From Anopheles merus (lineage: Eukaryota; Arthropoda; Insecta; Diptera; Culicidae): a stretch of 64,000 nt of DNA. A model generated the notes under the pieces. That model was not told the DNA's origin, made no database searches, and was given only the letters and a program-made list of their open reading frames with translations. Of the stretch, positions 54,350 to 64,000 are shown piece after piece (within the stretch, counting starts at the first letter, position 1; every line of letters starts with the position of its first letter). Where the stretch lies: the NCBI RefSeq assembly GCF_017562075.2, contig NC_054082.1:3652550-3716549 (forward strand). The letters are read 5' to 3'. The position numbers and the translations under genes are program-made.

Positions 54350-57300
54350 CCCAGACGTGTTGTTCGATGGAGCGCGAGCATAAGGCGCATAAGCGATAGC
54401 ACCACGAGACAAGAGACACAGGCACACACGGGCAGAGTTGAGCGGGTGCAAATGGTCATCAAATCAGAGGGCCCCATTTGGCAGAGGGTTTTAGTGTCGA
54501 TGTTTTAGTGGGGAAGACATTGCCCTTATTCCCCCTTCCCTTTGTGCCGCTCCATACACAGGTTCTTGCGGTGGCTCCCTCATCTCACCTTCCTTACGGT
54601 TTGGGTCACTTTCTAGGCGAAACCAAGAACAACGGACGCACATCAGCTCTACGAGCGGGACGTCGGTGGGCCACCGGTCGCACCCGTTTTGTACCGTTAG
54701 ACTTTAAAATCAATTAAGCTTTTAAGCTGCACACAGGCAGGCTACGCATGAACAGTGCCCGTGCATTAGCGTACACGTGCTGTTGGCGTCATGGTGCTGT
54801 TGGGGGCAGGAGGGAGGAGTGTGGTTCCTTTACACACACCCCGGTGATGCTTTATCTTGACGAATCCATCGGATGGGTCCGTTTGCATCGGTTCGGGGAC
54901 CGTCGGGGGAGTGGCGCGGATGGAGACGGTGAAGCCAACCAAACACGTGTTACGCATTTAAGTGAATTCTGTAACCTTTTTGGATTGGAGTACTGCACTG
55001 GTAGCCAGGTTTTGAAGGAGAGACAGAGAGAGTGTGTGGGAGAAGCTAAAGAGGGTGATTTTTCACGTCTTGCCAAGGTTTGCCAATTCCGGGAAGAATA
55101 AAGTTTAATGAACCGTCCGTATAAGGAGCTCGTGGTGGCGGTAGCAGCGAGAAGGGCTTGGATGCGTTGCATAATCGTGATTTTGAGCATGTTCTTTGTG
55201 ATTCTTGCTGTGATTTCCTGTGTCTTTGTTGCAGTTGGTAATTTATGCTGCAATAGAGGATTGATGTTTTCATTCCCATTGGCACTTATACTATTTGTTT
55301 TTAAAATGAGCGCAAACTACTGCAGGAGAGGAGTCTTCTTTTCTCTTCATAAATCTACAGCACAATCGCTTCAGTTTCAATTATGACGTTTACAGCCGCT
55401 TGCGTGCAGACAACGGTCGCTTGATACGTAATTTACCTCGCAATAAAACGTCCTATTATTAATCTCCACCAAACGAACGACAATCTTGCGACATGTGGCA
55501 AGGGATCAGACTTTCTTCCAGGCCGCAATTAAGTAACACACATTATCCAACGCAAGCCCCGAGCCCGTCGTCGCACGAGATAATCTCTCCTGCGAGCAGG
55601 CAGATGCTTCACCCGGGCACACTGGAAACCATTATCATTAAACGAGACGGGCAAATTGCATCCCAAGAACAGCATTGCGCTGCTGCTCTTCGCACATGAA
55701 TCCGCTGGTCAACGCTATCATTGCAGGTTTGCTTGCTTGGAAGGCTTGGCGTTTGCGTTCGCTGTTGCTGTTGCTGCTGCCAGTGACCCACCCCCAACGA
55801 TAACTATGTTTTAATAAGCGATATAACAATAAAGTGAAAACGTTATAAACGATTTATGTTTCGCAAAAGGCTCGGCAGTCCCCGACCGCATGGGCAGAGG
55901 GCAGGAACGGGACAGACAGACGAGCAGAAGGGGGCGAGATGGGGTGTGCAGTAATCGTCGCTGTTTGGTTGTCGTTTGGCATGATGTACCGACACGAACC
56001 GCACAGATCAAAGACCGGTATGTAAACAGGGATGTTAAAACACTCCTTCTTCATGCATCTCCACGCAAGTCACACGAGAGCTGCAAGTGCACGAGTCAAA
56101 CATCAGCATCAACAACAACAACAACAACAAAAGCCACTACCACTACCGACGCAAATGAATAAAACAAGCAAAGGACTGGCGCTGGAGCTTTAATTTTTCC
56201 GTGGGCTCGTGCCTCCGAAACGGTTCGCCGTTCTGGGGCGGACGTGCGCCACACCGTTCGAACCGTTTCCGCTCGTGCCGGCCGTGTTGGTAGTTCTAAA
56301 TCTCGGTTTTGCCGCCCCGAGTTGCCCTTCGAGAATTGTGCCACGCGCGCCTCCGCGAACAAATTATTATTATATCTGTGTCAAACACACGTATTACAAT
56401 TATAATAAAACCGGTCCCACCCTACCGCGACGCTCTCTGCTCGAGCGGGAAGGGAACGGATTTACCACCAGCCAAACATGCACACACGTAAACAGAGTAA
56501 AAAAAAACACGGTGGAACGACTAGGAACCGGGCTGCGTTTTGCAGAGTAGTTTATCCGTTTTTTGTCGTTCTTGTTTTATGGGATAATATAGTCTGCAGC
56601 GGCAAGCGTCCATGCTGCAACGATGGTGGTGCAGTCGTTTGTGTTTTTTTTTATTTATGCTGCTGTGGCGTAATCATTTATTAACAATCTTTTCGCCACC
56701 TCGCAGGCTGGCGTTGATAGTTTCAATTATCTATTTTTATTTCCAACTGTTCTTTGTTCCGTTTGTGCTTTGGTGGAGTTGTTGTGTTTCATTGTTGATG
56801 TTTTATTCTTCTACTTTGATTTTAAAATAAGCATCTGTAATATTTTGTCTATTTCATTTTCCATTTTTAATTATTACCAAACACTTGCTTTCTCCAATTG
56901 AAACGTTTACACTTCTCCAAAACGATTGAAATTAGGAATTAAAGTCCCTTGGACACAGTAAAGCTTCGATTTAAACGGCACGAAAACTCTTCCTTTGGTA
57001 TAAAAAAAGCCAATTGAATCCATTTTACTCGGTCCTCGGTGGACACACCCCACACTCACGGTGCTGTGTATGCTTTAGCGAATCGGGCAGGGAAAACCGC
57101 GCTGGAAAATGACACGAAACGAGCGAAACGAAACTAAACACAGAACGAAGCAAGTAAGAAGGGCATCGTCTTTTAGCACGTTGTTGTTGGGATGCTGTTA
57201 TTAGGTTTTGGAAAGGTAATCGTTTGCCTCTTCCCTTTCCCGAAACGACGCAATGTCAGTGAACTTTGGCACGTACGCAAGGGACAACTCTCCTGACTTC

Positions 57301-60300
57301 GTGTCGTTGCAATCGCTAGAACAGCCGCGTGGATGTGGGGCGTGAAATAAAACGGGGATAATTTTTCATTTCCTGTCCCGCTGCTGTTCAATTCTGACTT
57401 TGGTGTGGATTTAGCGTGTGTGTGTGTTCTATCGTGCCCCGTTTGGAGCAGAGCGTTGGTGCGCGTTGGATGGATTTGCATGCTTTTGTTTCGGAGTGAC
57501 CTAACTGCTCTTTCTACAGGCAAACAACCGACCAACCCTTTTACCTTGTGCAAACCACTGGAAGAGCCAGGAAAAAAAGCGTCAAATTCAAACCCCAACT
57601 TTGCCTGGCTTGGTACAAAATAGCTGTGCTGTAACAGTCGATGACGGTGGCATCACCGCTTTGTGGAGGGGAAGGAACATGTCCGTGACATTTAGAATCG
57701 TACCACTCAGCGAGTCTCTTGAAGAAAAAAAACTCACACACACACACACACACAACTCAAACGACCAGAACAACCGTGCACCGGTGCATCGTGATGCATT
57801 CGAAGGATGCTTCCTGCACGTGTTGCATCCATCGTTTAGCACTTGCGCCCGAATGGGGTGAGACACTTTCCTTTGAAGCAGCCAACCATCCATCCATCTG
57901 GATTCCTGTTTCCCCTTTTTCCCGCGCAGCAAAAGGAAAGATCGTGCCAACCCCCGACCCGAGAAGTTACAACATTCCTTGCACGATCAATTTAACCCAT
58001 CCTCCATGTCATCGGCACCTGGTACGATACGGAGCATGTTGTGTGCATCGTAAGTGTGTTTGCGTTCATTCAGAGGTGATTTGGCGAACAGCAGAACACT
58101 ATTTTCAGCTGTACGAGCGAATCCGGCCTGGCAGCTTCCCCCTCTGAGCTGCATAATGCATTTTATTTGTGAACTGCGAAAACATCGCGTAATAGGATGT
58201 GTTTTTACTATTTTTGTTTGGTGTCACTTTGGGAACGTAAGGCCCCCTGCCGAGTTTGTTTTCCACTTGTCTTGGTGTCTTTTCTAAGCGTTGAGCGTTG
58301 CCTCCAAAGCCCCCAGTGCGTGGAAGGATACAGTGAAGTGATGCTGTACGGTGCATCCCCTCCTTTTTGTCGATGCTATTTCTGGCGAACGCCAATCTAC
58401 CGGATACAATCTGCATCATCATGCTTCCCCCACATTTTCCTGTTTCCAGTTCGGAGCGTGTGCATTCCCCGCAGTGTTCGTAGTGCACCAAAAAGCAGGC
58501 ACTTCCCATTCTCTCCTTCTGCTGTTGCTGTGCCGCAAAGGGCTGTGATGTGTTGTTTTTCTTCGGTTGAATTTAATTTACTGTGACAAAATTGCAAATA
58601 GCACACCACGCCAGCAAACAGCAAACTCGCGTGCAAGCGCAAACGGGTGGGGGGTTCGTTGAGCAGTGGGTTTGATTTACGATCGTGCGAGGAGCGCGAG
58701 GCAAAGGAGGGCCCGACGTCGACGAGGGGCGATGGGCAGCTAGTGACTTCATTGGGGTGCCGTCAAGAACCGTTGCAACTGCAGCAGCAAAAGGCAAAAA
58801 GGCATAAAACAAGTTCGGTACAGAGTTCTCCCCGGCTCTCTCGGGTTAGCTGCAGTTAACCCTTGCCACCTTTTGTCGGGTGTGCGAGGGTTAATTAAAC
58901 CGTAACCGAGGGGCGAGCCCGTCGTTTGGACTTGCTTGGGATGGAGTAAGGATCGGACAGGGATGCTTTTTTGCGCGCGAGCGTGTGTGGGTAATGTTTC
59001 ACTTTCTTAAAGGCTGTTGAAGTGAACGAGGGAAGTTTGATTTTTCGGCAGGGTGGGGGATGACATAGAACACACTGAGTGGAGAGTGCAAATAAGGCGG
59101 CGCTGCGAGCGGAATGCATAAAACCATAGATAATAAATCAGCCAAAGTCAAAGCGATGTGCGATGAGACCGCGATGGCGATACGCAGTTTCCAATGCGAA
59201 TCCGTTTTCCCGCCCCTGTCCATTATTAGCCACTGTGCAGCGTGATCTTACACGAGGCGAGTGCGCGTGCAGCCCCATTAGAGTGCGTTCGAGGTGACTT
59301 TTCCCCCCCGACGTCTTCGAAGCTCTTCCTTATTGCGCTAAAATAATGTAACAAACTCCAGTTCCATCTTTCCCGTGTCACACACACACGGGGCTCCATT
59401 TCACCACAGAGTTCCGCCACCGTCCGGTCCCTCCGTCAGGTTTGCTGCACTTTCTCAGTGCAGGCCCCGGTCATGAATGGTGTTGTTGCATCGCGCAAGC
59501 GGGCGGTGGGATGGCGAGTGATTAAAAATAAATGTGTGTTTTATGCGTTTTTCGTCGTTCTTTGTTTTGTGGCTAGAGCGGACGGGAAAGACACGATGCA
59601 AACGCTGCTCTAGGAGGCTAGAGCTGTGTGTGTGTGTGGATGTGTGCACTTGTGGTGCAATTTTGTGCAACATGCGGGCACACCAGGCAGTGAGTCGGGC
59701 AGACAATGTGCTACGGATATATTGATTGGTTGTGCCGATAGCGAGGGTCTTTGCGGATGTTTACAGTGTTTGTGCTTTGTATAGCTACTACAAAATAGCA
59801 TGAGCAATTACGTACTTCAAGAAAATGTAGACTTACTCCCAAAATATGCTCTTACTCTTGGATCCAGATGGAAAAAGAGTCTAGGATCTAAAGAGTGTTA
59901 AAAAGAGTCCTAAAGAATTATACCAGATCACCCACAACGTTCCATTTCTCATGGTAAACAACTATTTCTTAATTCCGCTAGCTTGTTTCTATGAAAAACA
60001 GAACAAACCTCATCGTAACGAGAAATAGTAACGACCGAAAAAGAAACACAGATCTCAGAAAAAAAAAACGATCCGATCTGTGCCCGCTTTCCTATGACAT
60101 CGTACCACCTGAAACGATCCACCATCGGCCAGGCATCAGCCTCCGCGAATCTCGTTAAGCAACGGCGCAACAGATTAAGCCAACGCGTGTGCAAGTGCTC
60201 CCCTCCGCAGTGGAAAACGGTACGCCCGGCGATACGGTCGGCGTGAATGCAATGAAGAAAGAAACACTCGCAACTTGTCACTCGTCGTCATTAATCACTT

Positions 60301-61416
60301 CGCCTAAGATTGGCACAAACACACACACACACAGGCGTACAGAGGACGGGCGGGCCACCGCTTGCCTGGAATGGTTTGGTGCGTCCGGCGTCCGAAACCG
60401 AACACCGCGTCCCGGGGGGTGTATTGGAGTATTGGCTATGATGAGGTTATTTTTCTGCACTTTATAGCGCCCTTCGTTGCGCTTGTCTTGTCTCTCTGTC
60501 CGAGCTCCTCCACGCCTGGACATTGTCCGTATTATGCTCGTGTCGTGACAGGCGACACAGGGACGGTGGCATGGATCCCTCACGGGTGTGGTCTTGTGCG
60601 CTGTGCGTGCGATGGTGTTGAGGTTTTATCGTCGCTTCGACCCATCTTGGACCGTGTGTCAGGATGCGAGTCAGGATTTTTGCTCGATGCTAATAATTGT
60701 TCCGAAGGGACGATATCCAGTGAGCCACTTTTCCATCAGTTTGTTTCGCGATCGTTGCGAACACTCTTGCAAAAAAGCGGGGTGGAAAAGGGTCTCGTGC
60801 GGGACCACAGCAGGCGCTGCACACAGTATCCTATGTGCTCTTTGTCTAACTCGCGCACGTCAAACGACAACGGGCCGCACGGAGCGACGAAACCCGGTGG
60901 GGTAGGGAACGGTGGCAAGAAACTGCAGGCCGTATCGTGCCTTCGCCGACTCACCATCTCGCTGCCTCGAAGCCCCGGAGCCTAGCAGCTTGAATTCTAC
61001 GACGCAGTTTCTTGGCTGCCCCCAAGAACACCCTCCTCGCGCCAGGAGTCCTCGTGCCTCGTGTCGCGAATATTCCAACCTCCCTCATGCGCCTTCTTTG
61101 CGCCGCCACCCTCTCTCTAGCGGACGTGCGCAATTCTGGTTTTCTGTTGCCTGCATACGTCCACACATGCACACACGAGCCCCATCGCTTGAGTGTGTGT
61201 ATTTGTATGCATTTCATAAATTATTCCCGCTATAAACATATGCTTATTATAGGTCTATTTTGCTGTCACTCTCTTTCTCTCACGCGTGCGCTTACCGCTC
61301 TCGCTTCGGCCTGGGGGACTCGGGGGCTGCGAGACAAACCCCTACTGGTTTCCCGATATATCCAGCCTGCCCCAACCGGTGGTGCAGTTGCAATTGCAGG
61401 CAGAGCACGGCTCTCC

Positions 61417-61418
<2 letters not shown>

Positions 61419-61500
<82 letters not shown>
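61419..61500. repeat. (GT)41 microsatellite followed by T run
   Basis: Eighty-two bases of uninterrupted GT followed by seven T. The Val-Cys runs in overlapping open frames are an artefact of it. Almost certainly length-polymorphic. Confidence 0.97.
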
Positions 61501-61503
<3 letters not shown>

Positions 61504-63223
61504 TTTTCTCTTCACCATCTGATTCGCGTTTCTTTGCTGTTCGCACTAGCTCGGACCCATCGTCAAGGCCTGTTTAGCGTCGCGGTTTACGTTATTGTGT
61601 TCGCTGATTGCACCCTCTCCTGTGTCCACCCGCCATCCGCGATCTATCACATCTTCTTGATCGTTGGGACTGCTCCTTCCTTTCCTCCATTACCTCCTGG
61701 CGCACATTGCCAGTGCAAACCAAACGAATTGATGTATTAATCGAACGAGATGGGCTACCCCGTGTCTGCGGGGAGGGAGAGGTGTGCGTTTGCCTACGTG
61801 TTTATGTGTCTCTGAAGGCGCTCTTTTTTGTTGCTGCTGTATGATGCTGATCCTCTCCATGATCACGAATCGATCGCGAGATGGGTTGTTCTGTTTGTGT
61901 GTTCAATACATCAGCTGCTTATGGGTGGTTGTTGCTTTTTAACGGAGCACAATCATGCTTCAATTTTGCCTCATCAGGGCGCCCTTCAGTCTCAGTGTGT
62001 CTCTCGAAGCTCGTTTCCACCGAGTAAGGAGTAGCAGCAGCAGGCGAATCGCTACCAATTTGTGCGCCACCTGATTTGTGTGTTGCACAGTTTTTCCAGC
62101 CGATCACACCAGCACCCCGAAGTGCTTTAGAAACCGGGATAGATGTTAACGGGAATCACCCGCACTTACGGCGGCGTACGGGCTGGCGTGAGGATAAATT
62201 GATAGGCGCGTGGCCCTGCGTGGCTCGCTTCTGGACGCAGGCTCTTGAGCGGGAGCATTGGTTCGTTGGTTTCGTAATATGGCAATAAATGCACCTTAAA
62301 CAAAGGTGTCGGTGGCTGGAAGAAATGAATCGTATAATTTGCAACACTGACCGCGCCAGCTTGATGGGTGTTTATGAGTGTAACGTTGGCGTTTAGGGCA
62401 ACAGGAGATTGATGGGAGCCTGCGTTAGTGTGCGGCGATTAAGCTTTCTTCTTACGCAGGTTTGTTCTGCGCAAACAAACGAGCTGCTCATTTTCCTGAT
62501 CGATCGATTGATTGGATCTTATCGACAGCTTTTTTTTTGCGCTGTGGCGTATCCTCCTTAGCCCGACAGTCGACAGTGTGCACACCCAGCCCCTCTCGTG
62601 TCCTATTCTTATCCCACCTTCACGCGCGTTGCATAAGGCTTGGGCAAGAGTTCTACGGCGTTTGCTTGCTGCCAAACGCGGTGGCGAAACGCGTGGATGA
62701 AATTAGTTTAATTTTGCTCCCACTGTACGGATTTGCGCTGCAGCACAACGCCACAACGCGGAAGAACGCCCCGTGTGCTGCGTGAAAGCGGCGGCGCACG
62801 GTACGCGTTGGTGGACATCCCCGCGTGGTGGCTGGCAAATCACTAGCATTAACTGAGTTGGTGTGCCTGTGTGTGCCGCCGCAGAGTGTGCCATTCGGCA
62901 GGGAAGTACCGATCGGGCTCATTATGTTGGTCCGTTTGCTTTGCGCGCTAACGCGCAGAGTACGGCGAGGGACCATTCCGTGTGCGTGCTAGGGCTCGTA
63001 CGCTGAGTTTCATAATTTCGTCTAATAATATTAATTGCCCATCGATTTTCGCCACCGCCGACTTGGCGACCCCCGTCGCACTTGTTTTGCTTGCTCGGTG
63101 GAAATGGACCAAAGGTTGTTGTCTGTTTGGAGGTGGAAGGAGCTTGAGATTGAGACGGAAAAAGGAAAACAAACTTTCTCATCAGAATTATAACTAGAAT
63201 TACAGTGGTTAAGATAGAAATAC

Positions 63224-63246
63224 AAAAAAAAAAAAAAAAAAAAAAA
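63224..63246. repeat. A23 homopolymer
   Basis: Twenty-three consecutive A. I see no AATAAA or coding body at a retrocopy-like distance upstream and no obvious flanking duplication, so it may be a simple homopolymer. Confidence 0.9.
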
Positions 63247-64000
63247 CCGGTAGCAACACGTACTCCCTCTCTCCAACAGTCGGGTTAAGTCTTGCAATTA
63301 ATTAATCGGCTTGGCTCGTGCTGGTGGAATAAATTGTACGAGATCGGTAGACTAATCGGTATGCATTATTCATTGCATTTTATTCCATTTGCGTACTAGG
63401 GTTTGGAGTAATGCCAGGGAGAGGGAGATGTTTGTTTTAAATCCTTACTACAAGTTTACATCACTGTTTGCTCCTTTCTTGGAGAATTAATATTCGCTAC
63501 CATGTTTGTCACGTTTTGTTCGCGCGGCTTTTAAGGTAAGGTAAGAGATGTTAAAGCCGTCTTGTTCTCAATGGACTTGCAAGTTACACAACATATTATT
63601 CAGCTGAGTTATGAAATATTAAAAGCTAGGTGCATAAAAACAATGTGAAGATCTATCCAATGCATAACTTTCGGTCTACTTCAAACGGGGCAAACGATCG
63701 AAAAACAAACTAAGAGTGCATACAACTGTGTTTCCTAGCCGCTCTGATTAATCGCCGACATTTGTTTGCTGTGTAAAATCATAATTAAAACCACCTCCAA
63801 GACACCGGTTTTTCTGCCGGATCGGAATAGGAGTTTTCTCGATCTGCATCGGTTGATTAGAATGAAAAATTAAACGTGGGCTCCAATATCGCGATGTCCT
63901 CGCTTGCACTCGGGGCACAAAACTGGGCTCATATTTCAATGTGCACCATAAACGTAAACCGCTGCTCCTACGCTTCAGCGCGGTACAAGTCGTTGTCGTT

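Larger units (their letters stand above)
48201..64000 (+). other. First intron of the second gene, distal part (to window end)
   Basis: No exon that I can prove. A consensus acceptor ends at 57519 (CTAACTGCTCTTTCTACAG) and matches the phase of the 38269 donor, but its frame closes after about 34 codons. Repeats include CA/CG at 54326-54349, CA near 57736-57752, a very long GT array at 61419-61500 and 23 A at 63224-63246. The right splice site may lie outside the window. Confidence 0.5.

Noticed and set aside
61012..61740. 242-codon + frame
   Set aside because: It is carried by the GT microsatellite (a Val-Cys repeat), not by coding selection.
1..64000. CRISPR arrays, prophage, bacterial operons, rRNA
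   Set aside because: Nothing of the kind is present; spliced genes, SINE and microsatellites show animal nuclear DNA.

Overview
The window looks like genomic DNA from an Anopheles mosquito, probably of the An. gambiae group. Three things point there: an IRSp53/BAIAP2-type gene with GC-rich third codon positions and insect-style polyQ and polyH tracts; long introns and intergenic DNA full of CA/TG microsatellites; and a complete copy of a tRNA-derived SINE that I recognise from memory as SINE200, first described in An. gambiae. I see no operons, prophage, CRISPR or rRNA.

Layout on the + strand. (1) Positions 1-1061 hold what looks like the last two exons of an unrecognised gene entering from the left: 1-70 joined in phase to 904-1061, ending in a stop. 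(2) The IRSp53 gene spans about 1.6-23.9 kb. Its seven coding exons (2136-2180, 13040-13199, 18598-18659, 18791-19761, 19845-20286, 20365-20522, 20772-22581) join in a single frame of 1,215 codons plus stop. Order in the protein: I-BAR/IMD domain, acidic and His-rich linker, SH3 domain, proline-rich segment, then a disordered tail of about 600 residues that vertebrate IRSp53 lacks. A 10.9-kb intron follows the first 15 codons. The 3' end of the gene shows signs of alternative splicing: a 78-nt stop-free in-frame intron and two competing acceptors for the last exon. (3) Positions 23.9-36.3 kb appear intergenic and carry the SINE200 copy, some uncertain coding-like blocks (24.8-25.6 kb on +, 27.2-27.8 kb on -), perfect palindromes and a hairpin. 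(4) From about 36.3 kb a second + strand gene begins: a GAGA-rich putative promoter, a long leader with several uORFs, an ATG at 37768, and a first coding exon ending in a consensus donor at 38270. Everything to 64000 appears to lie in its first intron (over 25 kb), where I find no certain exon.

The only gene with a clear function is IRSp53, a membrane-bending adaptor that links Rac/Cdc42 and SCAR/WAVE-type actin regulators to filopodia and lamellipodia. The gene at the left edge and the gene starting at 37768 could not be named. All splice sites were read by eye, with no transcript evidence.
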